A stretch of DNA of 17,500 bases from Paracoccaceae bacterium (GTDB taxonomy: Bacteria > Pseudomonadota > Alphaproteobacteria > Rhodobacterales > Rhodobacteraceae), in the NCBI GenBank assembly GCA_030625695.1, contig DAOUQK010000029.1, positions 1-17,500 of the forward strand, given 5' to 3'. The notes under the pieces were generated by a model. It did no database searches. It was not told the origin of the DNA and saw only the letters and a list, made by a program, of their open reading frames with translations. This document shows positions 7,547 to 14,982 of the stretch, piece by piece. Every line of letters starts with the position of its first letter. Position 1 is the stretch's first letter. The position numbers and the translations under genes are program-made.

Positions 7547-8962
7547 CTAGGAAGGCCCGATGGTCGAACACGACACATTGCGCGCCTCAAGGCGGCGGCA
7601 GGCCAGAGCGGCGGTTTCCCGGGTCAGGCCCATGAAATTGGCGTCAAACCCCCGCGAAGTGTGTACCACCTTGCGCCGGGTCCCGTCCAATGTTGTCATC
7701 TCGGCCAGGGCCGTGCGTAACAGCACCTTTTCCGCCTTATAGCGGGTGGTAAAGCGACCCACGTTGATCCCCCAGAACTGGCCACCAGTGGTGGACAGAC
7801 GTGTCACCACTTCTTGTATAGGGGCCGGGTCTATTGGCTGTCCGGCAGAGGCCAGAACCAGGTTTTTTGGACGTTGGGTTGGGCGTTGGCCGGAAACGCC
7901 GGCTATGGCCGCAGGCTTGGTCGCCGCAGGATCAGGCTTGGCGGCCTCGGCCACAGCGGCAGTGATGCCTGCCTGCAATTTGGCCTGATCGCCAGCCGCC
8001 GCTTGCGCCACCAGAACCAGAGCCTGCGAAGGGCGTGCTTTTGGTCTCAGGCTTTTGGTGACAGCATTTGTCACAACAAACGCATTTGGTGGTGGGCCGG
8101 AATAAGCTGGCTGTGCCGGTTTACGGATTGGCGCGCTGGAAGGCGCGCGACGAAACCCGAGGTCAAGCAGTTCGGCCACCCGGGCATTGCGCGAAACACT
8201 GGATTTGCCACCAAACACCGTGGCGATCACCCGCTCGTTGCCGCGCTGCGCCGAGGCGACCAGGTTGAAGCCAGCGGCGCGGGTATAGCCGGTTTTGATG
8301 CCGTCGGCACCCTTGTAGGCTGCCAACAGTCGGCGATTGGTGTTGGGAACAGTTTTAATACCTGCATGGGTCGTTTTACGCGAGAACAGGTTGTAATATT
8401 GAGGGTAGTCGTACAGCAGGTGCCGACCCAGGGCGGTCATGTCCCTTGCGGTGGACATATGCCCGGTTTCGGTTAACCCATGGGCGTTTTTGAACGTGGT
8501 GCGCGACATGCCAAGCGCTTTGGCGGTCCGGGTCATACGCCGGGCAAACGCCGCCTCTGAACCGCTGATTGCCTCGCCGATGGCGGTGGCCGCATCATTG
8601 GCCGATTTGACCGCTGCGGCACGGATCAGATAGCGAAAAGCGATGCGTTGACCGCTTTTCAGGCCCAGCTTGGAAGGCGGTTCAGCCGCCGCATTACGGG
8701 AAATGCGCACCTGTTTGTCCAGTGAAATCTCGCCATTCTTGACGGCCTCAAATGCGATGTACAACGTCATCATCTTGGTCAGGGACGCAGGGTGCAGGCG
8801 CGTGTCGGCATTGCGGGAATGCAGGACTTCGCCGGTGCGTGCATCAATGACCAAAGCTGCATAGGGGGCTGCTGCCGCACTTAGCGGCACCAGAACACAC
8901 AACCAGAACGCCGTTAGAATAAATAGCCCCAATCGGGCCGGGCCAATGCGCCGAACCTGCAT
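7547..8962 (-). CDS. D-alanyl-D-alanine carboxypeptidase with C-terminal SPOR-like domain
   Basis: This is a periplasmic penicillin-binding protein of the DacA/DacF (S11) class that removes the terminal D-alanine from peptidoglycan stem peptides. The 471-residue product has a signal peptide (about residues 1-31). The three active-site motifs are S60-L-T-K63 (SxxK), S120-A-N122 (SxN) and K223-T-G225 (KTG). A low-complexity Ala/Pro-rich linker (about 275-385) leads to a C-terminal domain of about 80 residues (WGINVGRFTTRYKAEKVL) resembling SPOR, which binds denuded septal glycan. All catalytic residues are present. It is convergent with ccoS and has a 226-base upstream region for its own promoter. 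The S11 call is secure; the SPOR call is likely. Confidence 0.93.
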   Translation of the reverse strand: MQVRRIGPARLGLFILTAFWLCVLVPLSAAAAPYAALVIDARTGEVLHSRNADTRLHPASLTKMMTLYIAFEAVKNGEISLDKQVRISRNAAAEPPSKLGLKSGQRIAFRYLIRAAAVKSANDAATAIGEAISGSEAAFARRMTRTAKALGMSRTTFKNAHGLTETGHMSTARDMTALGRHLLYDYPQYYNLFSRKTTHAGIKTVPNTNRRLLAAYKGADGIKTGYTRAAGFNLVASAQRGNERVIATVFGGKSSVSRNARVAELLDLGFRRAPSSAPIRKPAQPAYSGPPPNAFVVTNAVTKSLRPKARPSQALVLVAQAAAGDQAKLQAGITAAVAEAAKPDPAATKPAAIAGVSGQRPTQRPKNLVLASAGQPIDPAPIQEVVTRLSTTGGQFWGINVGRFTTRYKAEKVLLRTALAEMTTLDGTRRKVVHTSRGFDANFMGLTRETAALACRRLEARNVSCSTIGPS

Positions 8963-9188
8963 ATGATATTGCCTTTGTCTGCCTCAGTTGTCGCCGGTTA
9001 TCCGGCTGACGTGTTATTTAAAGTAACGCTAGCACAGGAATTTATCAAAATAAACCCGTAGCTTGCGGGCTGTTGTGCATTTCCCACAGGTGAATTTATC
9101 AACATCTTGGGGGTAGGGCGTGCCGCCCTCCCAGACCTGTCATTGTGGCAAGAATGTGGCAAGGATTGATTGCCAGTGATCGTCTCGG

Positions 9189-9890
9189 TTACCCAATATC
9201 GGTTACGATGGAAGCCAGCCCGCCCAAGTCCGTAATTTCGTGGAATCGCGGCGAGGAATGGGGTGGCTCGGCGTGTTCGACCTCCCAGACTAACCCATGC
9301 GGCACAAAAACCCCCCAGCCGTCCGCGTCTATCATTGCCACCACGTCCGAGCGCATCGAATTGCCAACCATCAGGCCTTTGTCGGGTCCATTGCCGTGCC
9401 GCGCGAATATCGTCGCATAGATCGCCGGGGTTTTGTCTGACACAATCTCGACTGCATCAAACATGTCACCCAGGCCCGATTGCGCCAGTTTGCGTTCCTG
9501 ATCCAGCAAATCGCCTTTGGTAATCAACAGCACCCGGTGGGTTTGTGCCGCAGCCTCGACCGCCTCACGTGCATGCGGAAGCAGGTCGATCGGACATGCC
9601 AGCATTTCACGTCCGGCCTCGATCAGTTCAGATATCACCTGTGCGGGGACTTTGGCATCAGTGACTTCTATCGCGGTTTCGATCATCGACAAAACAAACG
9701 CTTTGACGCCGTAGCCATAGTGCCCAAGGTTGCGCCGTTCAGCCGCCAACAGCCGTTCGTGCAGGTGATCCTTGTCGCCGTGGTCGGCCAGAAGGCTGGC
9801 AAACCGTGATTGCGTCAGGCGAAAGTACTGCTCATTATGCCACAGCGTGTCATCTGCGTCGAAACCGATGGTTGTTACATTGCGTGTCAT
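9189..9890 (-). CDS. HAD-superfamily hydrolase (YjjG/phosphatase-like)
   Basis: This is a haloacid-dehalogenase-fold hydrolase, probably a small-molecule phosphatase. The 233-residue product carries motif I with nucleophile D11 and acid D13 (GFDADDTLW), motif II as LLITKGD, motif III lysine in VSDKTPAIY, and motif IV as MVGNSMRSDVVA with the later D of IDADGWG. The helical cap (about residues 20-95) is of the C1 type. The substrate cannot be told from sequence. Its start faces clpS across about 110 bases, so the two have divergent promoters. It is followed on the same strand, after 226 bases, by the carboxypeptidase gene, probably with a separate promoter. Confidence 0.88.
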   Translation of the reverse strand: MTRNVTTIGFDADDTLWHNEQYFRLTQSRFASLLADHGDKDHLHERLLAAERRNLGHYGYGVKAFVLSMIETAIEVTDAKVPAQVISELIEAGREMLACPIDLLPHAREAVEAAAQTHRVLLITKGDLLDQERKLAQSGLGDMFDAVEIVSDKTPAIYATIFARHGNGPDKGLMVGNSMRSDVVAMIDADGWGVFVPHGLVWEVEHAEPPHSSPRFHEITDLGGLASIVTDIG

Positions 9891-9909
9891 TTGATCCCGG
9901 CTTGCCCCT

Positions 9910-9938
9910 TTTCGAATCCTGTGAACACGCTATATAAT
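9910..9938 (+). promoter_or_regulatory. Probable sigma-70 promoter of clpS
   Basis: A perfect TATAAT lies at 9933-9938, in the short divergent gap before clpS. The -35 region at 17-base spacing reads TTTCGA, a weak match. The -10 is strong enough to suggest a transcript starting near 9945, giving a leader of about 55 bases to the ATG at 10002. Confidence 0.5.
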
Positions 9939-10001
9939 CGTCAATACCTTGACCAGAATTCCGAACGGACAACACCCGTGACTTTGAAGCACCCCTTTCT
10001 A

Positions 10002-10325
10002 ATGGCGAACCAGCCCGGCGATGATGACGGCGATGCCTCGATCCTGATCGAGACACGCCCACGCACCAAACGCCCGCCGTTGTACAAGGTGTTGCTGTTG
10101 AACGACGACTATACGCCGATGGAGTTTGTGGTGCTTATTCTTGAGCGGTTCTTTGGGATGACCAGTACGCAAGCGTTTGAAATCATGCTGACGGTGCATA
10201 AAAAAGGTGTGGCCGTGGTTGGTGTGTTCAGTCACGAGATTGCCGAAACCAAGGTGGGGCAAGTGATGGATTTCGCCCGCCGCCACCAGCATCCGTTGCA
10301 ATGCACGATGGAAAAGGAAGAGTAA
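10002..10325 (+). CDS. clpS: ATP-dependent Clp protease adaptor protein ClpS
   Basis: ClpS binds proteins with N-terminal destabilising residues and delivers them to ClpAP. From ATG 10002 the product has 107 residues: a disordered acidic N-terminus (MANQPGDDDGDASIL), then the folded core with KRPPLYKVLLLNDDYTPMEF, the substrate-pocket residues N-D-D-Y-T-P-M, and the VHKKGVAVVGVFSHEIAETKV block. No good ribosome site precedes 10002; an in-frame GTG at 9978 (115 residues) is the main alternative. The frame stays open upstream to 9810, but that part overlaps the HAD gene and its promoter region and does not look like ClpS. No clpA is present in the window. A methyltransferase gene follows almost directly. 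Confidence 0.92.
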   Translation: MANQPGDDDGDASILIETRPRTKRPPLYKVLLLNDDYTPMEFVVLILERFFGMTSTQAFEIMLTVHKKGVAVVGVFSHEIAETKVGQVMDFARRHQHPLQCTMEKEE

Positions 10326-10330
10326 GCCTT

Positions 10331-11359
10331 TTGTCACTCCGTTTGACGCTGGCCCTTAAAACGGGCGAATTGGTGCTGCCGACGGGTGGCATATCGGTGA
10401 TATTGCCGGTGCCTGACACTGATCTGAGTGCTTTTGATGCGGCGCTGGTAGAAGTGATTCAGCCTTTCAAGCCGTATTTTGATGTCTTCGAACGGGCCGG
10501 GTTTGCTTGTGTCACTGAAAGTAACATGGCTTGTGCCGCTGCCATCATCTGTCTGCCCCGCGCCAAGGCGCAGGCACGGGCGGCGGTGTTTGAGGCCTGT
10601 CAGCGATGTACAGGGTTGGTGATTGTCGATGGTAGCAAGACGGATGGCATCGACAGTATCTATAAGGACGTGCGCCGACGGGTTGAGGTGCTGGGCCAGA
10701 TGACCAAGGCGCATGGGCGGATATTCTGGTTTCAGGCGGACCTTGCGGCTTTTGCTGATTGGCAGGCCCCCAAGGATCAGAAAGCGGGTAAGTATCACAC
10801 CGCACCGGGGGTGTTTTCTGCCGATGGGATTGATCCGGCATCGGCGATGTTGATGGCTGCTTTACCTGCGAAGTTGGGCCGCCATGTGGTCGATCTTGGG
10901 GCTGGGTGGGGGTATCTGGCGGCTGAAATGATGGCGCGCAACAGCGGGATTGAAACGCTTGATCTGGTTGAGGCCGATTTTGTGGCGCTGGAGTGCGCGC
11001 GCAGGAACGTACACGATCCGCGCGCCCGGTTCCATTGGGCGGACGCCTTGGATTGGGCAGCGTCGGGCAGGGTGGATACTGTGGTGATGAACCCGCCTTT
11101 TCATAAGGGCCGGGCGACGGACCCGACGCTTGGGCGCGGCTTTATTGCGACGGCGGCGCGGATTTTGGCACCGGGTGGGGTTTTGTGGATGGTGGCCAAC
11201 CGACACTTACCCTATGAGGCCGCGATGAGCGAGAGTTTCGCGCAAGTTGAGGAAGTATCAGGTGACAACCGGTTTAAGATTCTGCGCGCCAGCCGCCCTA
11301 AAGCCCGTACCTCTGGCGGGTTTAAACCGTCCCGAACACGCCGCCGCTCTCGCGCATAA
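10331..11359 (+). CDS. Class I SAM-dependent methyltransferase, RsmC-like (16S rRNA guanine-N2)
   Basis: This resembles RsmC, which methylates guanine N2 in small-subunit rRNA. The product has a degenerate N-terminal half and a catalytic C-terminal half with SAM motif I VVDLGAGWGY (from residue 186) and motif IV NPPFHKG (from residue 254), the signature of exocyclic-amine methyltransferases. The TTG at 10331 is preferred as start: it gives MSLRLTLALKTG, which resembles family N-termini, and AGGAAGAG lies about nine bases upstream. An ATG at 10301 is also in frame and would overlap clpS by 25 bases. The C-terminus is very basic (RPKARTSGGFKPSRTRRRSRA region), probably for RNA contact. RsmC versus RlmG activity is not decided. 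Confidence 0.85.
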   Translation: MSLRLTLALKTGELVLPTGGISVILPVPDTDLSAFDAALVEVIQPFKPYFDVFERAGFACVTESNMACAAAIICLPRAKAQARAAVFEACQRCTGLVIVDGSKTDGIDSIYKDVRRRVEVLGQMTKAHGRIFWFQADLAAFADWQAPKDQKAGKYHTAPGVFSADGIDPASAMLMAALPAKLGRHVVDLGAGWGYLAAEMMARNSGIETLDLVEADFVALECARRNVHDPRARFHWADALDWAASGRVDTVVMNPPFHKGRATDPTLGRGFIATAARILAPGGVLWMVANRHLPYEAAMSESFAQVEEVSGDNRFKILRASRPKARTSGGFKPSRTRRRSRA

Positions 11360-11407
11360 CGCTGATCCACGCTAAGCTCGCCTTGCAGAGCGTTAGGAGA
11401 TTCCCCC

Positions 11408-12208
11408 ATGTCTTTTTCCATCGCCGGTAAAACCGCCATCGTCACCGGGGCCGCCAATGGCATTGGCCTGGCCATCGCCAGGCAGTTCGCGGCGAACGGC
11501 GCGAATGTGATGTTTGCGGATATGGACGAGAAGAGCCTTGCCGCCGAACTCAAGGATAAGTCGGAAGACGGTAACATGCGCTGTTTTGCTGGTGATCTGC
11601 GGGAAAAGCTGACGATTGCCAATTTGCTGTCGGCCACCATTGATGCGTTTGATCAGGTGGATATTCTGGTTAATGCAGCGCGGCAGGTGGTGGCGTCAGA
11701 CCCGCTGGATGCAGATGACAACTCGGTCATGGATATGCTGAACCAGAATCTGATGTCGGCTTTGCGCCTGTCTCAGCAAGTGGCCAAGCGGATGATCAAA
11801 CAATCCGAAGGGCAGGAAGACCGACAGGCCGGGTCAATCATCAACCTCAGTTCAATTGCCGCGCGCAGGGCGCATCCCGAGTTGCTGGCCTATTCGGTCA
11901 GTTCGGCGGCGCTTGATCAGATGACAAGGTCGCTGGCAGTGACGCTGGCGCCGCATCGGATCAGGGTGAACGCGGTGGCGATGGGGTCGGTGATGAGTGC
12001 CTCGTTGAAAGAGGTGCTGAAAGAGAACCAGGATTACCGGCAGGACATTGAGAAGCACACACCATTGGGGCGCATCGCCTCGCCCGGGGATCTGGCGGAT
12101 ACGGTCCAGTTTTTGGCGTCGGACGGGTCAGGGTTCATGACCGGGCAGGTGCTGACGCTTGATGGTGGTCGCACCCTGATTGATCCGGTTAGTGCGCCTG
12201 CACATTGA
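11408..12208 (+). CDS. SDR-family oxidoreductase-like protein lacking the catalytic lysine
   Basis: The product is a 266-residue Rossmann-fold protein of the short-chain dehydrogenase family. The nucleotide-binding TGAANGIG is at residues 13-20, with acidic D38/D40 at the end of strand 2 suggesting NAD preference. The central NNAG motif reads NAAR (89-92), serine 148/149 is present in INLSS, and tyrosine 162 is present. The YxxxK motif, however, reads YSVSS: position 166 is serine, not lysine. C-terminal GQVLTLDGG is normal. AGGAG precedes the ATG. It is followed nine bases later by hemF with a GAGGAA ribosome site, so the two are probably co-transcribed. Substrate unknown; the protein may be an altered enzyme or a non-catalytic binder. 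Confidence 0.9.
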   Translation: MSFSIAGKTAIVTGAANGIGLAIARQFAANGANVMFADMDEKSLAAELKDKSEDGNMRCFAGDLREKLTIANLLSATIDAFDQVDILVNAARQVVASDPLDADDNSVMDMLNQNLMSALRLSQQVAKRMIKQSEGQEDRQAGSIINLSSIAARRAHPELLAYSVSSAALDQMTRSLAVTLAPHRIRVNAVAMGSVMSASLKEVLKENQDYRQDIEKHTPLGRIASPGDLADTVQFLASDGSGFMTGQVLTLDGGRTLIDPVSAPAH

Positions 12209-12217
12209 GGAAACCCC

Positions 12218-13099
12218 ATGACATCTGAGTTTGAAACCGAAAAGGCCACTGCCGCCGCGTGGTTCCGTCACTTGCGCGACGAGATTGTTGCCGCGTTTGA
12301 AGGGTTGGAGGACAGCCATTCGGGGGCAGACCCGGCGGGGCGGTTCGAAGTGAGCGAGACCAAGCGCGCTTCGGATGATGGTACGGACGCCGGCGGCGGG
12401 TTGATGAGTGTGATGCGCGGGGGCCGGGTGTTCGAAAAGGTCGGCGTCAATGTGTCAGAGGTTTATGGCACGTTGGGCGAAAAGGCCCAGAACGCGATGG
12501 CGGCTCGCAAGGGCATCGAGGGGATGAAGGATGACCCAAGGTTCTGGGCATCCGGGATTTCACTGGTGGCGCATATGCAAAACCCGCATGCCCCGGCCGT
12601 GCATATGAACACGCGGATGTTCTGGACACCGCATGCCTGGTGGTTTGGCGGTGGGTCTGATCTGAACCCGTGTATCGAATACGATGAAGATACAGCGCAT
12701 TTTCACGCCGTTCAAAAGGCGCATCTTGATCCGCACGGCGGGCAGCATTACCCGAAGCTGAAAGAATGGGCTGACCGGTATTTCTATATCCCGCACCGTA
12801 ACCGGGCGCGGGGGGTTGGGGGAATATTCATGGATGATCACAATACCGGCGACTGGGATGCGGATTTTTCCCTGACACAGGATATTGGTCGGGCGTTCCT
12901 GCCGGCGTTTGTGCCCTTGGTGGAAAAGCGGCGCGGGACGCAATGGTCAGAGGCGGACAAGGATGCGCAATTGATACATCGCGGCCTTTATGCTGAATAC
13001 AATCTGGTTTACGACCGGGGCACCAAATTTGGGCTGGAAACCGGACATGACGCGAATGCCGTATTGATGAGCCTGCCGCCGATGGCGAAGTGGGTTTGA
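12218..13099 (+). CDS. hemF: Oxygen-dependent coproporphyrinogen III oxidase
   Basis: HemF converts coproporphyrinogen III to protoporphyrinogen IX using O2, a late step of heme (and, in phototrophs, bacteriochlorophyll) synthesis in the cytoplasm. The 293-residue product has the family signatures GGGLMSVMRGGRVFEKVGVN, HMQNPHAPAVHMNTR, WWFGGGSDLNP, HRNRARGVGGIFMDD and the C-terminal YNLVYDRGTKFGLETG. It ends at PPMAKWV, shorter than the E. coli enzyme at the C-terminus but probably normal for alphaproteobacteria. It starts nine bases after the SDR gene. Just after it comes a 25-bp perfect inverted repeat. It supplies heme for the cbb3 oxidase encoded in the same window, but no FNR box was seen before this gene. 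Confidence 0.97.
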   Translation: MTSEFETEKATAAAWFRHLRDEIVAAFEGLEDSHSGADPAGRFEVSETKRASDDGTDAGGGLMSVMRGGRVFEKVGVNVSEVYGTLGEKAQNAMAARKGIEGMKDDPRFWASGISLVAHMQNPHAPAVHMNTRMFWTPHAWWFGGGSDLNPCIEYDEDTAHFHAVQKAHLDPHGGQHYPKLKEWADRYFYIPHRNRARGVGGIFMDDHNTGDWDADFSLTQDIGRAFLPAFVPLVEKRRGTQWSEADKDAQLIHRGLYAEYNLVYDRGTKFGLETGHDANAVLMSLPPMAKWV

Positions 13100-13103
13100 A
13101 TAG

Positions 13104-13180
13104 TCTGTAGGGTGGGTGAAAACCCACGGTTCCCTCGGTTGCAGTCGGCTCGATGCGTGGGTTTTCACCCACCCTACAGA
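13104..13180. repeat. 25-bp perfect inverted repeat (REP-like), probable bidirectional terminator
   Basis: The arms at 13104-13128 and 13156-13180 are exact reverse complements, separated by 27 bases. Each arm is itself a hairpin: GTGGGT-GAAA-ACCCAC at 13112-13127 and GTGGGT-TTTC-ACCCAC at 13157-13172. The element fills almost all of the gap between the convergent hemF and DUF302 genes. The GTAGGGTGGGT core resembles repeat families scattered through many proteobacterial genomes, so this may be a REP/MITE-type element that also ends transcription from both sides. There is no T-run. No other copy occurs in this window. Confidence 0.85.
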
Positions 13181-13192
13181 TCAATTGAGATG

Positions 13193-13642
13193 TTATTCTT
13201 CAATCGCTGTCTGCACGATCCCGTCCAGCAGGTTTTGCACTTGCTGCATCGCCCCCTCGGGGAACTGACGAAAACCGATGGTGGTCTGGCCCGGTTTGCC
13301 CGCCACTTCGGCGACAAAGATGTCGTAAGGGCAAAAGACGATATTCATCGGATCGGCTTCCATTACGGCACGTGATACTTTGGCAGAGCAGAAGCTGAAA
13401 ACTTCGGCATGGGTGAACAGGACCACGTCCGAGCCAACATCAGCGCGGGTACGTTCCAGCATCTCGCCCACGTGGCTGACTGTATCGACTTGCAACCCGG
13501 CGTCAAGGATTGCGTTTTCAAGGCCAAAGATTACGTCATCATAGCTAAGGTCGGTGGTATAACTCACCATATCCTGCGCCTGTGCAGTCTGTGCAATTTG
13601 GGCCGAGGTTATCAGGGCGGCGGCCAGAAGGGTGGGTTTCAT
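13193..13642 (-). CDS. Exported DUF302-domain protein
   Basis: The product has 149 residues with a clear signal peptide (about residues 1-22, ending AQA) and a single DUF302 domain of about 120 residues. Family-like segments include YDDVIFGLENAILDAGL, the block with FSFCSAKVSRAVMEADP, and NIVFCPYDIFVAE. DUF302 proteins are small, of unknown function, and often periplasmic; two cysteines lie in the conserved part. It is convergent with hemF across the inverted repeat and divergent from msrP across 210 bases. The function is not known; its position beside a periplasmic redox repair operon is suggestive only. Confidence 0.88.
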   Translation of the reverse strand: MKPTLLAAALITSAQIAQTAQAQDMVSYTTDLSYDDVIFGLENAILDAGLQVDTVSHVGEMLERTRADVGSDVVLFTHAEVFSFCSAKVSRAVMEADPMNIVFCPYDIFVAEVAGKPGQTTIGFRQFPEGAMQQVQNLLDGIVQTAIEE

Positions 13643-13852
13643 GTGCAGGTTCCGTCAAATATTGGTGTGAATTGGGTTGCGTTAGCCAATTATAGATCAT
13701 TGCCGAGTTCCCTAAGCAATCCGTCATAACCTATCTGTGAACATGGATTTGGACTAAAGGTTACAATGCTGTCGCCGGATTGTGAGACAAAAACGTTTGG
13801 TGCTTGGTCCATGATCCTCTAAGTTTAGTTGGACATCATACAGGAGTGCCCG

Positions 13853-14758
13853 ATGGCCCATCGCTGGAATAACGATCTGACTGCCGCTGACGTGACACCG
13901 TATAAGACCTTTCTTAATCGCCGCCAGATCATGGCCGGAATGGCGGGTGTCGGCCTTGGCACGATTGCCGGGCCTTTGATGGCTGCTGAAGAAGAGCTGA
14001 AGCCGAACACTTGGGAAGAGATCACCAGCTATAACAACTATTATGAGTTTGGCACAGGTAAGGAAGACCCGGCGGAGTATGCCCATAAGCTGACGATTGA
14101 TCCGTGGAGCATCAAGATTGACGGGATGGTGGATAATCCCGGTGACTATTCGTTTGGCGACATCATGGCGAAGATGACCGTTGAAGAACGGATTTACCGG
14201 TTCCGTTGTGTCGAGGCGTGGTCGATGGTAATCCCGTGGAACGGATTTGAACTGGCTGATTTGCTTGAGTTGGCCGGGGTTCAGAGTGGCGCTAAATACG
14301 TCGGCTTTGAAACACTGGTACGTCCGTCCGAGATGCACGGCCAGAAATACCCGGTTCTGGACTGGCCTTATGTAGAAGGTCTGCGACTGGATGAGGCGAT
14401 GCATCCATTGACCATCATGGCGACGGGGATTTACGGCAAGGATATACCCAAGCAAAACGGCGCGCCGATGCGTCTGGTTGTGCCATGGAAATACGGGTTC
14501 AAGTCGATCAAATCCATTGTGCGGATAACGCTGACAGATAAGGAACCACCCACCAGCTGGAACAAGGCCAATGCGCGGGAATATGGGTTTTATTCCAATG
14601 TGAATCCGACGGTCAGTCATCCACGGTGGTCGCAAGCCAGCGAGCGTAAGATTGGTGGTGGTTTGTTTGCCAAGCGGGTGCCGACATTGAACTTTAACGG
14701 TTACGAAGAAGACGTGGCCGGGCTTTATGATGGCATGGATTTGGCAGAGTTTTTCTAG
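13853..14758 (+). CDS. msrP: Periplasmic protein-methionine-sulfoxide reductase, catalytic subunit MsrP (YedY)
   Basis: MsrP is a molybdenum-cofactor enzyme that reduces methionine sulfoxide in oxidised periplasmic proteins, with electrons from the quinone pool via MsrQ. From ATG 13853 it has 301 residues; CAGGAG lies six bases before. An in-frame ATG at 13829 lacks such a site. The N-terminus carries a Tat-type signal (FLNRRQIMAGMAGVGLG, R23-R24). The molybdenum-ligand cysteine is C119 in RFRCVEAWSM, and VVPWKYGFKSIKSI and EYGFYSNVNP are family signatures. It is the first gene of the operon; MsrQ is encoded 441 bases later rather than directly next to it. The call is secure. Confidence 0.96.
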   Translation: MAHRWNNDLTAADVTPYKTFLNRRQIMAGMAGVGLGTIAGPLMAAEEELKPNTWEEITSYNNYYEFGTGKEDPAEYAHKLTIDPWSIKIDGMVDNPGDYSFGDIMAKMTVEERIYRFRCVEAWSMVIPWNGFELADLLELAGVQSGAKYVGFETLVRPSEMHGQKYPVLDWPYVEGLRLDEAMHPLTIMATGIYGKDIPKQNGAPMRLVVPWKYGFKSIKSIVRITLTDKEPPTSWNKANAREYGFYSNVNPTVSHPRWSQASERKIGGGLFAKRVPTLNFNGYEEDVAGLYDGMDLAEFF

Positions 14759-14768
14759 GGAGGTCAGC

Positions 14769-14981
14769 ATGGACAACAAGCGGCTTCTGAAATCCGGCCT
14801 TATCGGCACAGTCGTAATGGCATTGTGTTGTTTTACGCCGCTGTTGGTCTGGTTGCTGGCGGCGGTGGGAATGTCGGCGGTGGTAGGTATGCTCGATTAT
14901 GTGCTGCTGCCCGCGTTGGGAATATTCCTGGCCATCACAATCTACGCATTGATCAAGAGACCCCAGGCAAGAGTAAACTGA
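14769..14981 (+). CDS. MerF-like mercury/heavy-metal membrane transporter
   Basis: The 70-residue, two-helix membrane protein strongly resembles MerF, which carries Hg(II) across the inner membrane. The pattern MALCCFTPLLVWLLAAVGMS (residues 17-36) with vicinal C20-C21 in helix 1, then LDYVLLPALGIFLAITIYAL in helix 2, matches the family closely. MerF normally has a second cysteine pair in its C-terminal tail; here the tail is only KRPQARVN, without cysteine. GGGAGGT precedes ATG 14769, and the gene begins 10 bases after msrP. There is no merR, merA, merT or merP nearby. One base separates it from the next gene. The fold and family are clear; the transported metal is inferred. Confidence 0.87.
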   Translation: MDNKRLLKSGLIGTVVMALCCFTPLLVWLLAAVGMSAVVGMLDYVLLPALGIFLAITIYALIKRPQARVN

Positions 14982-14982
14982 C

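Noticed and set aside
9111..9132. Hairpin AGGGCG-TGC-CGCCCT as terminator of the HAD gene.
   Set aside because: The stem is real, but it lies 57 bases past the stop with no T-run on the minus strand, so the role is too uncertain to list as a terminator.
12218..13099. HemF appears truncated at the C-terminus compared with the E. coli enzyme, with an inverted repeat right after it.
   Set aside because: From memory, alphaproteobacterial HemF proteins end just after the PPxxxW motif, as here. The stop is therefore probably normal and not caused by insertion of the repeat.
13754..14809. A 351-codon open frame on the minus strand opposite msrP.
   Set aside because: It is a mirror of the msrP coding sequence with no recognisable domain, while the plus strand has all MsrP signatures.
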